The notes under the pieces are model-generated. The model was not told where the DNA came from and did no database searches. It saw nothing but the letters and a program-made list of their open reading frames with translations. From assembly GCA_964034945.1 (NCBI GenBank), contig OZ035961.1, positions 4,198,001 through 4,262,000 of the forward strand: 64,000 bases of DNA. The letters are read 5' to 3'. Position numbers and translations under genes: made by a program. Position 1 is the stretch's first letter. The number at the start of each line of letters is the position of its first letter. This stretch comes from Chrysopilus asiliformis. Lineage: Eukaryota > Arthropoda > Insecta > Diptera > Rhagionidae. Of this stretch, positions 22,136 to 33,524 are shown in pieces.

Positions 22136-24104
22136 TTTTATAGTAAATCCAGCATAATCGACTTTATCGAAAAACAATTAAAAACTGGATATTTATAAAT
22201 CGACTCGCAATTTGATAAAAAGAAAAAAAAAGAAATTTTAAAGTTTAAAACAGCAACACATATCAACGTAAACGGAGTAGGTACAAAATGATTTCTAATA
22301 CTGCGAATTACAAAAGATTTCATACAAAACGTTTTGATACAGGACTCCATTTCCGTCACACGTCCATACATTCACTTCCGTCGTTTTCGGTCGTACTTTC
22401 AAGTGCTGTGTTTTGCATGCGAATGTGTGCGTTTACAAAAGGATTCTTTCACTCTCTTTTTCTCTCTTATTTTACTTTTTTTGTGCCTTTGATTTATGAG
22501 CTTTAAAGTCTCATCAGACAAGCAAGTTCTTGTGTTTATTTTTATTACGTGTAAATTTTCCGCCTCTTATCAAATGCAGAGATAAAATTTATTTCCCAGG
22601 TCCGGGTAGCATTCTCATAGATTTATCACAAAGGCTTTAAGGAATGAATATGAAGTAAATACATAGATAATAGATATATACTTAAATATAGGGATATAGC
22701 AATAGCGAAGCAATATCCTCTTTCATTCTATGGATTGTCGTCTGATAAAACATGACAACGGCGACGACGGTAGTCAGGAACTTTTATGCTTTGTTGAAAA
22801 TTGAGTACGTTTTACTTTCTACTTCCAACAAAAATATTTTCAAAAAAAAATCCTAATATACGATGGGGAGAGAGGATAAAGGAGAGAAAAAAAGATATCA
22901 CACCCACAGCCGTACGTAACATCAAGTTGGCAAGTTCCACTATAGTACTTTGGTGACGCAAATTACCTTGTCTTGGACAGATAAAGAATTTTCTTTCTTC
23001 TTAGACATCAGTAAATCTTCTGATAATTTTTTTTCCTATTCACTTTAGTAATTTTAATGAGCTTTCAGCATTACATAAATCTATTTTCATTTGCATTGAA
23101 TTTCTAATATCGATTTCAGAATAATGGAAAATTATCAGTTGCCATCTACACAATTAAGTGAGTCAATAACAAAGTCTATTAGGAAAGCCACAACACAATG
23201 AAGCAATTTTCCTGAAACGCCTTGTGTTTTATTTACATAAAATCGCCGTAAGGAAAAATAATCACAATATTCAAACTATTGAAACTGTTGTCCCCAGGAA
23301 ATGTCCTTTTGTGGTCTAGCCTGTGGCTAAAAACTTTTCCATTTTCATTAACGAAAGCTTTTGCCCCTTGAACTTTAAACGAGAGCGACAAAGGCTTTAG
23401 TTGCAGCTGTCATAACAAAATATCTAGATTTGTTTAACCAACATTTTGAAATCAAAAGCAATAAAGCTATTTTATTTTGTAAATTATAAGAAAATTTATA
23501 TTCTATAGAAATTTGTCAAGTAATCAGTTTTAATTTAAGAAATTAAGAAATAGATTTGTGAGACAATAAAGGCAGAGATTCATTAAAGTTGAAATATTTG
23601 ACATTATTTTTTGCCATTCGTAAGTTTCCTGAATTTTCCTTAATTTTTGGGTTATAGTTCTGTTGGAGAATCGAAAAATTCTTTCGAATTTGTTAATTTT
23701 CTAAATTTTGTTAGAAATTTTCCACTACTACCTCAGCGGTACGGTAATGGAATTCGAAATTTTACTTGCAGTAACCTTGCTTAAAATTCTAAACGATTGC
23801 TAGATTATTTTACTTGTTTAAGCCGGAATTTTATCCAAGCCGGACCACTTTTCTGGTTCCGTTCAACCAGTGGAAGTATACCAGTCACTAATAAAAACAT
23901 ACTCCCGTTATGCAGGGCCGAGAAGATAGGATAATACCCTCCGACAGGAAAGAGGGGAGGGGAGGGTGTATTTTCACTTTCAACGCAGTTTTTTGAAAAA
24001 TTTCTGCCTGCATTTCATTAAAAAATTTGCCTGCCTCCCAAATTTTGTATATCCAATTATTTTTGTGTTTCCAAAAAAATAGATCCCTTTATATTTTTTA
24101 CTTA
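22136..24104. other. non-coding AT-rich sequence
   Basis: No gene supported. Confidence 0.5.
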
Positions 24105-24115
24105 AATGGGTCAAA

Positions 24116-25023
24116 GTGGGTAAATGTAAACAGGGGTAATTGTAAACACTATTGGTTGTCCCCAAACTGCTATTCCTTCCTAGCTTATTGAGATAATATA
24201 TTGGAAATTGATCTTTTGTCTCACTGCGGACACGTGGCACAATAGATCTAAGAGAGGGTTCGTTCTGTAGGAGCTGTCAAAAAAAGTGCTTCTTTTTAGT
24301 GTGATTTCAGTTTTCCTAAGAGGGAAAAGAATTATATTTTGAAGGGATTTTTAAAAGAAGGATGTATGTTTTAGCTTAATATACGAACAATATAGTTGCT
24401 TGAGATAGGTTATATATGTTAATTGTTGGCTATATACAAACTGTAAAAAATGATTGTCTGTTTACATTTACCCCCTCATTTTTAACCTCATGTCCAAATG
24501 TAAACACTATAATGGGGTTAATGTAAACAATTTCTGGCAAATGTAATCACCCTTTTTATACCCGTATGGTGAAACCAAAGGGTATATTAACTTTGCCTTA
24601 CTGTTTGTAACGCCAAGATCCTGTCAAAAATGAATTATACCAGTATGTTTAGAATGACAAAAAAAATTAACTTCTGCAAGTCCGTCCGTCCTTGTGTCTG
24701 TGGCGCGGGTTGCGGGCGCACGGATTGAGCTAGAGACTTGAAATTTTGCGCAGATACGTATATAAAAAAAGGATAAAAAAAAGGTGTTTACCTTTACCCC
24801 ATTTTTCAAAAATTTGAAAAAAAATATAGGGGTAAAAGTAAACATCCAATTTTGTAAAAAAATAAGGACCTATAATTTTGAAATCACATGGAATGGGCAA
24901 TAAATAGACATAAAATTTTAACATGATATATCAAAACTCCGCTGTTAGTGATTTAATTTAAAAAAAATCGTTACAAAGTTGAAAAAATATCCAAAAAGTG
25001 AAAATCGTTTACAATTAGCCCCC
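24116..25023. repeat. cluster of nine dispersed GGGGTAAATGTAAACA-like motifs
   Basis: Full or near-full matches lie at 24,116-24,132 (+), 24,133-24,148 (+), 24,459-24,474 (-), 24,495-24,506 (+, half), 24,514-24,529 (+), 24,536-24,548 (+, decayed), 24,785-24,800 (-), 24,829-24,844 (+) and 25,006-25,023 (-). They are irregularly spaced and in both orientations, so this is not a simple tandem array. GTAAACA is the core site recognised by forkhead (FOX) proteins, but a role here is only inferred. Sites 24,785 and 24,829 face each other as a 60-bp hairpin. Confidence 0.75.
24557..24770 (+). repeat. interspersed repeat family A, copy 1 (5' part only)
   Basis: Begins TATACCCGTATGGTGAAACC and continues through CCGTCCGTCC and GAGCTAGAGACTTGAAATTTT as in the fuller copies near 47.8, 50.1, 56.5 and 61.1 kb. 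It then diverges into the GTAAACA motif region, so the right half is missing. Confidence 0.85.
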
Positions 25024-25139
25024 TTGACCCTATAAAAAAAATAGACCCTATAAAAAAAATTGAGACAAATTTTCCCTCTGATCGATCTTTCGAAATTTCC
25101 AGGCACACCAAAATTAATTTCTATCACTTGTTTTGGGAA

Positions 25140-25292
25140 AAGAACACCCCCCCCCCCCCCTCTTTTTCCAGATACAGGTCTGGCTTGGGGCACCGCTGTG
25201 ACTTCGCATCGTCTCTTTGTAGGTATTTTTTCCGAACAAGCGGGCCCCAATGAGATTTTCGCGTTGGGAAGCGATTCCTGGCTACGCCACTG
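25140..25292 (-). mobile_element. fragment ending in CAGTGGCGTAGCCAGG
   Basis: On the minus strand the sequence starts CAGTGGCGTAGCCAGGA, a terminal sequence common to insect mobile elements, and runs about 150 bases to a G-homopolymer (14 Cs on the plus strand near 25,147). A partial match to the terminal word (TTACGCCACTGG) also occurs near 27,165. No transposase frame is present. The 140-codon minus-strand frame with WRSQESLP is a known-looking by-product of this repeat. Confidence 0.5.
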
Positions 25293-25748
25293 CTTGAAAC
25301 TTCGGCTTTTACAGATTTCACTGTACAAAAGTTTGTGCATGTCAGTGAACATTTGCGTTTTTCGCAAAAAAAAATCTAAATATTCTTTTCCGACGATTTT
25401 GTGTGAAAAAATTCCAGTAAAAACTTCTTCCGCAACAAAGTTCTGAAATTTTGTATCGTAATGTGAACACTCGTTTTATTGTTATGTTGCAGAACAAAAT
25501 TTGCCAAATAAAGTGTCAAACGGACCCTTACATACGCAACACTAACTTTTCCCGATTTGAAACCACACACCAAAGTTTTAAAACATATTCCAGGATTTTC
25601 AAGTTATATTTGAAATTAAGTTTATTGGATAACAAAATATTCAACTCGGTTAAGTATATGAAATTGGAATATTCAATTGAATTTTAATTTTTTAATAAAA
25701 TTGATTTAAATTCATTCTCTTTTTTTTAAATAATCTGTCAAGGTCCTC

Positions 25749-26012
25749 TCAATCTTCCTCAGAACTACTGGAACTTGAGCTAGAATCGTCATCTTTGGAG
25801 TTCTCAGTAGTTGCTACATCCTGACTTTCATTACTTTCATTACTTTCACTGCTGCTGCTGTGGCTGCTGCTGCTGCTTTCACTGCTATTTGCTTCGGTAA
25901 CTTCCGTTTTCTTCAACGATTTTCCGGAGACATTTTCAGTTAAAAGAAGAAAACTCAAACTTAAGACAATTAAACACAAATTGCTCTTTGATACAAACAT
26001 TTTTCCATGCAA
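25749..26012 (-). CDS. small serine-rich acidic secreted protein
   Basis: This 87-residue protein has unknown function. Residues about 9-25 (KSNLCLIVLSLSFLLLT) form a hydrophobic signal-peptide core, with probable cleavage near NVSG-KS. The mature part is only about 55 residues and is dominated by Ser, Glu, Asp and Asn: runs of SSSES-type repeats, then SSSSSSSEED at the C-terminus, with no Cys. Low-complexity Ser/acid-rich secreted proteins occur among insect salivary, silk, cuticle and casein-kinase-phosphorylated proteins; which applies here is not known. Support for a real gene is unusually good: a TATA box and initiator at correct spacing lie just upstream, giving a 5' leader of about 48 bases, and the frame has no intron. 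A second Met at residue 5 has the better start context (GAAAAATG). Polyserine is encoded mainly by AGC with some AGT/TCC. No neighbour within 7 kb helps to assign a role. Confidence 0.8.
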   Translation of the reverse strand: MHGKMFVSKSNLCLIVLSLSFLLLTENVSGKSLKKTEVTEANSSESSSSSHSSSSESNESNESQDVATTENSKDDDSSSSSSSSEED

Positions 26013-26056
26013 TTAGAACGGAACCAATTAAACAACAAACCAAACCTGCTGATTAG

Positions 26057-26092
26057 AACTGAACATTTGTAAGTTTTGGGGCGTTATTTATA
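26057..26092 (-). promoter_or_regulatory. TATA box and initiator of the serine-rich gene
   Basis: On the minus strand TATAAATA occupies 26,092-26,085 and the arthropod initiator TCAGTT occupies 26,062-26,057. The first T of the TATA box lies 32 bases before the predicted start A at 26,060, the canonical spacing. The start codon follows about 48 bases later. Confidence 0.8.
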
Positions 26093-28871
26093 TCTTAAAC
26101 GTATTTGCACAATGACCATGTGAGAATAAAAAAACTTTTATCTTTAACAAATTAAACTTGAAACGAAAATATAATCACAATATGATCAATAATACAAGAT
26201 GAAGAAAAAAATTGTTGGCCTAATTTTTGTCTACCACTCGAAATTTTACGCATGTTGCATTCTGTCTAAAATGGATTGCGTAACCCCTGTTCATGGGAAT
26301 TTTACGTCATATTGTATATATTTTAATTTTTTTTCACTTCGCAATTAAATTTAATCTTCTTTAGATCGCGCTATCCGGATACCGTGGCCAATACTTAATT
26401 AGCGAATTAAGAACATCTTGACAAATTTTCGGCGATGATGTAATTAATGTGAAAACTAAGAGCAAGCAATTAAATTCGTGAGAGCACATGGTAGACATCA
26501 AAAACAGCAGAAGCACATATGCTTTACCGGTTCATCAGATAATTTTATGGGGTTTAATCTTAATTCAAATTTATATAAGATAAGAAAAAAAATAGAAAGT
26601 TAACAAAGATGAAAGCTAAATTAATTTTTTGCAAGATTATAACGATTACTTTTTTTGTAGCATTCATGTAACCAAAACCTGTTGTCTGATAAAAATTCAC
26701 ACGGTAATACGATCTTTTTGTTTATCTTTAATAAAAATCTAAATTTAGCAAGCAATCGAAGGGGGGGGGGGGGGGATCTACGGTAGTGTGATGGCAACTG
26801 TGCGCAGTACACAAAAAATCGGGTAAAAAAGTTTTGAGAAAAAAAAACGGAAATTTTAAAAATGCGAAGATTAAGGAGACGTTTTTTAGGGACAGCCCTT
26901 AATAAATTGAACAAAAGTTATGCTGAGACCATATATTGCTGCTTTTGCTGCATAGCATGACGAAAAACTGCGCTACTTGCGTGCTGCAATGTTTAAAGTC
27001 CTCTGCAACCCAGGAAACTGCGCAACTTTTGAATAAGCCATAGTAATTTCAAATACCGCGTAGCCTAAAAAGTGGCTGGGTGTTAATACTAAAATTAAAA
27101 AAGTTGTCGCTGTACAGTGTATCTGAATGTTATATCCATGAGAGGAGAGGAAAACTTAAAGTTACGCCACTGGTTTTCCCCTTTATAAACAGAGTTACAA
27201 AAATATTTAGGACAAAAATGCTAAATATTTGATTTTCCATAGAAAAAGCTGGGTAGAAATCTAGGCACTACGACGAAAAAGTTTCAGAACTTTGGAAGTT
27301 TCAAAAAAAAAACTCTGTTAAGAATTAATTTTTTTTCGAACACAAAAAAAACTCACAGTGAGAAATTCCGAATAAACGCACAGTAAATTAGGAAACTTGC
27401 TTTGAATTTTGAATTTTTATTTATGAACAGCCATTATTCAGATCATTTACGTGTTTTATTTGGTTGTTTATATAAAAATTTGATTTCGTGTAGTAAAATG
27501 TTTTGATCAAGAGGAAGCAGCATAGTATAACTAAGAATTTGAATTGTTTGTTCATTAGGATCTCATTCTCATATAAATTCCCTTATAGGAAAGCTGGATT
27601 GTTTGTTCATTGGGAATTTACAGAAAACGGAAATATTTGCTTAATGCTCAAATCAACGGCAATACCATTGCAACATGGATACAGAAACAAGATCTAGAGG
27701 GACATACTCGTAGATGAAAAACGTAATATCCTACCCACCCTCGTATAGTTAAAAGCACTGAATTATTCCGTTGACTGTTTATCCTTCAAGTATAATGCTA
27801 TGACATGGCTGGGAAATGTTATCTTTGCGCATCACAAAATAATGTTAACAGAAATCCAGACAACCAACCGAAAGCATTGTTAACAAAATTCTAATGTAAT
27901 TTTCTTTTCATGTTTAATTCACAAAATGAATATTTAATGAAACTTTAAGAATTTCGGTTTCATCGAATAAAATCTGAAATTAAGAATAAAAGAAAAAAAA
28001 TTTTAATAAACTGCGATATTAAAATTTCGCAACTGTCCGCGTTTGGATTTTTTTATATTTTATTTTACAGCACATCCACAAAAAAAAAACATTTCTGTAT
28101 TGTCTCCATTTTATATCTGAGTGTAATTTAATGTAAAATTATGCGTTATGAGTAAATGTGCCTGTTTTTATGCTATGTATGCAAAGCACTCGTACTCGTA
28201 CTCGTACCTCAAAGGATTTAGCATCAACATATATTTTACCAGAACATCAAGCAAACAATTTGTAAATGTCTCCCTGACTCCTTGGCAAAGTGTAACAAAA
28301 GGAACACAAAATTGTATAAAAAGGAAATGGGGAAAATTCTGAAAAATTATAATCCCGGCTTAGGATTCTCTTCAGAAAGTGACAAATTTTTTTATGCAAA
28401 GAATCAACGAATGCTGTCTTGAGATATACAGAGCAATTTTTCTAATGTCAAGTATCATTAGATTTATTAGACTTGTATTCACGTAACATGGAAAAAATAT
28501 ATTTTACTATTATATTTAGATATTTATATATTTTTGGTTTTGTGTTTTTCGATGAATACATATTATTATTCACATTTAATTCCAATGTAAGAACATATGT
28601 AATAACCAAAAATGTTATTGTTTGTTATGGGATTTTAAATTATATAAAAAAAATGATTTTTTTTTAAATTTTGCAATTTACTTTGAAAATCGGCATAAAA
28701 AATCTTTGTTTTTTTTGTGTGATGTGGATGTCACTTGTTAGATGTCACCTGAATATTATCACAAAAAAATCCTTTGAAAACTCAGCAACTCAAAAAATTT
28801 GATTAAAATATTATTTTTTCCACAGAACTATATAACATAGAACAACTGTCACCATACAAAGCTCTGCTGAA
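26093..28871. other. non-coding sequence
   Basis: No gene supported. A G homopolymer of about 15 lies at 26,761-26,775. A TCGTAC-type hexamer run of about three units lies near 28,189-28,206. The remaining open frames are short and without motifs. Confidence 0.5.
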
Positions 28872-29157
28872 AAATGGTCCCAAAAGTATTTCCCTCTTTA
28901 TCGTACTTGAACGCATCCACTGAACTGTATAAGGTCCCGAAATTCAAATTTAGTTTGCCGCGAAATTCAAATTTCACAAGTTTGAGACTAACTGTAGGCG
29001 CAAACAAATAACTTTAGGCGCCAACACCATTTCGAAAGTCTATTTTCCTTTGACAGCTCACGGTTTAAACGAGAGGACTATATTTATTTTCATACGGTTA
29101 TCTTGCTCTTACTTGACTCGTTTTGATTCACTGAACTGTATTGAAATGGGACCATTT
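28872..29157. mobile_element. possible MITE, ends AATGGTCCCA
   Basis: AAATGGTCCCA at the left is mirrored by TGGGACCATTT at the right. Inside, CACTGAACTGTAT occurs twice near the two ends in direct orientation. The short terminal match leaves this uncertain. Confidence 0.4.
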
Positions 29158-31802
29158 GAGACAGCAAATCGAGCGATCTAGTATATCTATGATTTTTTCC
29201 CATCCAAAAACCAAAAAAAACACTGAAGTACTTCATGCGTTGAAACAGCAAAAGCACTTCATCTCATACACAAAAATTCGCAATTTCATTGCTAAAATTA
29301 AATTAATTAATTATTGAAACCAGGATTTTTAATTAGAATGTGTAACGCTGTTGAAAACCTTAAGGAGATTTGAGGATTGCCACTATTAATAACCTCGCGG
29401 GGGTACCAGCCTTTGGTCTTAATATTCTTGAACAAACGGCGAAGGTGCAACATTTGGAAGACGCTACTACCGGTACGCAACACATACAGATTTTTTAACG
29501 AAAGATTCCAAACTATGCCTGTCCTTTTCACCAAACAGAGTAGGACTAAACAAAGAATCTTCACTGATAGATTGATAGTACTTCGTCGCTTGAGTGTTGT
29601 TTTGCCGTATCCGCCAAAATCATCCATTCTACTTGCTTGATCAAAATAAGTAGTGAAGAGTTACTGATTTTCTGTTGATGGGTTCCATCGAAAAACCTCA
29701 CAAATGGAGCCATTCATCCATGATTCGCAGCAGAGATGAAAACTAGTTATGAGACCTTTATTGAGGAGGACTAGTCTAACTTTGTGAAAGTTTAAAACCC
29801 CTGAAATCTCGTTCACGCTTCTGGAGATTTCCTAGAAACCTTTAAAGAAACAAAATAAATCTTTCTATTTCTATACAACTATAGAAACGATGGCATAAAA
29901 CGTTCAATTGAAATCAATAATAAATTTCATAATACTATCATAAAGTATCGCAACGCAATCAACCAACAAATATCCGGTAAAATTCCCGTCATATTCACAA
30001 TTCAAATATTCTTACAACAAAAATTTTTTACCTTCAAAGAATTGAATTTCCCTAAGAGGCATATTTATACAAATATACGAGTAGATTGAAGTTCGTAGTG
30101 TATATGAATCGAAGGAAGACGAAAAAAAAGATGGCATTTGACTTGAAGGAAATCAGATAACAAAGTGACGATATCCTAATAAAATTTCTCTATTCAGATA
30201 CCGGCAAAAAAATTTAATACTTCAATACCAAAAGCACATTTTTCCGCTTGCTGGCATTGTAACGTGATATACAGCAAAAAATTGTACCTAGAGTAGAGAA
30301 CTTTTCCTGAACATCTTTTTTCAATAGCAAGCGTTCAAATTGAAAGCGTGAAATACTTATTTTGAATGAAAAAATACATGACTTTAAAGTGAAAATTCAC
30401 GATTTTAATGCAACGCGAATCGATCTGCTCTGCATAATCTTACTATAGGAATTTAATATATTATTTTTAAATCCTCTCATTATTTCAAAAAATTTTCTAC
30501 TTATAGATATAAGCTGAAAAATTATGAAAAAAAAACCTAAACGGTAATTTTGTACGTTCTTTCTCTTAAAATTGCAATTGTCGTCGGGAAATTCATTTTC
30601 AATTAACTGAAAGCCGGCCACAGATGGATTCGATTTAAACTTCAATGCACATCTAACGAGATGGAAAATGAAATGAAATTGACTTAGTTAAGCTTTTGCC
30701 AGTGAGCCCATATTCTGTAACAAGCTTTGAAACTACGACCACCCTTACAACTCTGCACCATTCCAAATCCAGTTACCATTCGTAATGGAAAAACCCTGTA
30801 TAAAAACCCAATATATACAACAACAAAAAAAATCCCAACTATAAAAAAAATGCTTGCAATGCACTTGAATGTCTGAAATTTTCAGATTTAAAAAGAATTA
30901 AAATTTTCAATACACTCGAAGGGAAAATAAATGTTGTTACAAGTAATAAAAATTCTATGTGAAAATCGATTTAGTTTTATTAATTGATTTATTTGCTAGA
31001 TTTTCCCCATAGTACATATTTCAGGTTAGTTAAATAAAAATAACTATTTCCAATCAATCGATTCTAATAAACATCTTTTCGACGAATAGATTTCAATCAA
31101 ATGTAATAAAATTTTCTGCCAAGCGTTATCGCTTCCCATAGGATATTACAAGGAGAAAATAAGAAATATACTATGGAAACTTCTTCAGTTGAATCAAGCT
31201 GTTGGCCAGTATTTCTCACCCTTAGAGAGCAATTTATTAGGCGACCGATAATTGTTTCCCTCGTATCGCTATACAATGTCCAGGTGATTTCGGCTGGATT
31301 CATTTACACAACAGTTCATCCAATCTTATGGCCTGTCTAATGGATTTAATACGTTTTCTACTCAAAGGACCATTGCCTTAATTAAAGGTGGTAGGAAGAT
31401 GGCCTCTACTACATATTTATATACTGGTAATTAGCCCGAAAGACATCTTCACAACCTTTGTATTAATAAATTAATTATATATCATAGTTCTTACATATTA
31501 TAGTTCTGTCAATATAGAAATGGAGTGTATAAATATTAGCCGTGTAACTACTTATGCCTAAGAATAGAAAAAAATAAATGAAAAAAGCGTCATTGAAAAT
31601 TGGAAAGATTTTCTGACCGTTTTGTATATCGACATGAAAAACGTCGCTAAAGAGAATGTGTGAAAATCTTGTGATAACTTTAAGAAAAACTGCGATTGCC
31701 AGAGGAACATTTTGACATGAAAACCATGAATCTACAATTAACTGTTTCACGAGATATAAATTTTTAAAAAAGTGAGTTTCGGAAAAATCGAAAAATTAAT
31801 TT
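29158..31802. other. non-coding sequence; GC-richer patch at 29.36-29.64 kb
   Basis: Bases 29,360-29,640 keep open frames on both strands and have near-balanced composition, possibly a decayed coding remnant. No family is recognisable and frames change along it. The rest is AT-rich with no features. Confidence 0.4.
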
Positions 31803-31912
31803 GGCGCTGTCCATAAAATGCGTGACAGTTTTAGGAAACAGGGAGTCCGCGGTCGTGTACTTACAAAAGCTCGCGAAAGAGCGAGAAAATGCCAAAAATT
31901 ATGGACAGTGCC
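31803..31912. mobile_element. MITE of the GTCCATAAAATACGT family, copy 3
   Basis: The left end reads GGCGCTGTCCATAAAATGCG and the right end in reverse complement reads GGCACTGTCCATAATTTTTG. The interior of about 70 bp includes CTCGCGAAAGAGCGAG, a short hairpin. It lies just before the second mariner. Confidence 0.7.
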
Positions 31913-31945
31913 AGTGACCAATGGACTAGAATTTTTTTCATTTTA

Positions 31946-33034
31946 CGAGGGCAGTCCGATAAGTACTTAACCTACAAAAAAAACGAAAATTTTGGAAAAG
32001 TGACCATTTATTTCTCAACATAGTCTCCTTTTAGCTCGATACACTTGACCCAGCGATGCTCCAACTTCTTTAACCCGTCTGAAAAATACGTTTTCTCGAG
32101 GTCTGCAAAGTAGGCCTCCGTAGCGGCGATGACCTCCTCATTCGACTCAAATTTCTGCCCGGCGAGTGACTTTTTCAAGTTTGGAAACAAAAAGAAGTCG
32201 CACGGGACCAAATCTGGAGAATACGGTGGATGGGGCAGCAATTCGTAGCCCAATTCGACCGTGGCGACGGCGGAGGTGTGAGCCGGTGCGTTGTCATGGT
32301 GGAAGAGCACTTTTTTCTTCGCCAAATGGGGCCGTTTTTTCTGCAATTTGGCGTCGAATCGGCCCAATAATTCGGTATAGTAGAGCCCTGTGATCGTTTT
32401 GCCCTTCTCCAGGTAGTCGATGTACATCACACCTTGTGAATCCCAGAAAACGGTGGCCATCACCTTTCCGGCAGATAGGACAGTCTTCGCCTTCTTCGGA
32501 GCACGTTCGCCGGGTAAAGTCCACTGTTTCGACTGTTCCTTAGTCTCTGGTGTATACCAGTGGATCCATGTTTCGTCGACGGTCACGAAACGACGCAGAA
32601 ACTCCTTCGGATTGTGCTTAAACAGCGTCAAGCACTGCTGTGAAGTGGTTTCACGGTTGCGCTTGTTGTCCGGAGTGAGCAAACGCGGCACCCATCGCGC
32701 CGACAGCTTTCTCATGCCCAAAATTTCATGCAGGAATCCACGTGGTCTTTTGAGATGCCTACTGTCTCAGCTATCTCGCGCACCTTCAATCGGCGGTCTG
32801 CCAATACGATATCGTGGATTTTTGTTATGTTATCCTCCGTGGTAGCCGTTTTCGTAGCACCTGGGCGTGGCTCATCAAAACCGACGTGCGACCACGTTGA
32901 AACTCGTCACACCAATTTTTGACGGTCGCCATCGAAGGAGAAGAGTCACCGTACACAGCATCCAAGCGCTCTTTGATTTCGCTGCGCGATTTCCCTTCCA
33001 GAAACAAGAATCGAATCACCGACCGAGATTGCTC
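31946..33034 (-). mobile_element. mariner copy 2, truncated at transposase N-terminal end
   Basis: The terminal repeat at 31,946 (CGAGGGCAGTCCGATAAGTA) is preceded by TA and matches the right end of the 3.3-kb copy. Identity to that copy is very high throughout but stops abruptly at about 33,034, inside the first codons of the transposase. Roughly 165 bases including the other terminal repeat are missing. The element ends about 370 bases before the promoter of the first M13 gene. Confidence 0.93.
32008..33034 (-). pseudogene. broken mariner transposase
   Basis: Compared with the intact copy at 3,447-4,496 this frame has four lesions. The first codons are lost at about 33,034. A 1-base deletion lies near 32,880 (FDEP region). 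A 4-base deletion lies near 32,735 (before the WVPRLLT motif). A 9-base in-frame deletion near 32,256 shortens the gap between the second and third catalytic Asp from 34 to 31 residues. The second Asp motif here reads HDNAPAH, the usual family form. The lesions make it inactive, although few substitutions separate it from the intact copy. Confidence 0.93.
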
Positions 33035-33399
33035 TTCAAGTAAATCTGAGACCCATATAACGATCTGCACAGTAATAATAAAGACGTGTTTATCTTAAAA
33101 TTACAGTTTCATCGCGAAAATTCATTTTAGTCTTCTTATGGTTCTTTAAAGTATTTACACTTCAAATTATGCTAAAAGTTCCAGAAAATTCTTAAAAAAG
33201 CTTTGTTTTTCAAACGTAATTTCCATCTGAATATAATTTGAAATTACTCACGCATGTGGCCAATATGTTCACAAGACACGAGCATTTAGACTCGCTGACG
33301 TATATCTAGAAAATATGTCGATCATATCGTAGACGTGTTGGAATGGTCAAAAATATCAATGTCACAATGAAATCGATGTCTTTCTCCAATGCTAAAATT

Positions 33400-33436
33400 T
33401 ATAAATAAGGTCACTAGTGGAACAATTGCGTTAGTT
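33400..33436 (+). promoter_or_regulatory. TATA box and initiator of the first M13 gene
   Basis: TATAAATAA at 33,400-33,408 is followed by TTAGTT at 33,431-33,436, a variant of the arthropod initiator TCAGTT, with the likely start A at 33,433. The spacing of 33 bases is right. The resulting 5' leader would be about 92 bases. Confidence 0.65.
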
Positions 33437-33524
33437 CGGGTCGTATCTTAAAAGAAGTCGGGGTGAATTTCTCAAACGTGTCAAAGATTTTTCTTTAAAT
33501 TCTTTAATTAATTCCGCTAGCGAA

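Noticed and set aside
24945..25446. 140-codon minus and 128-codon plus frames
   Set aside because: They cross the CAGTGGCGTAGCCAGG element fragment and its homopolymer; this is repeat-derived peptide.
29307..29640. Overlapping open frames on both strands (106 and 87 codons)
   Set aside because: Protein-like words appear in more than one frame of the minus strand, suggesting decay, but no family could be named and neither frame has a supported start.
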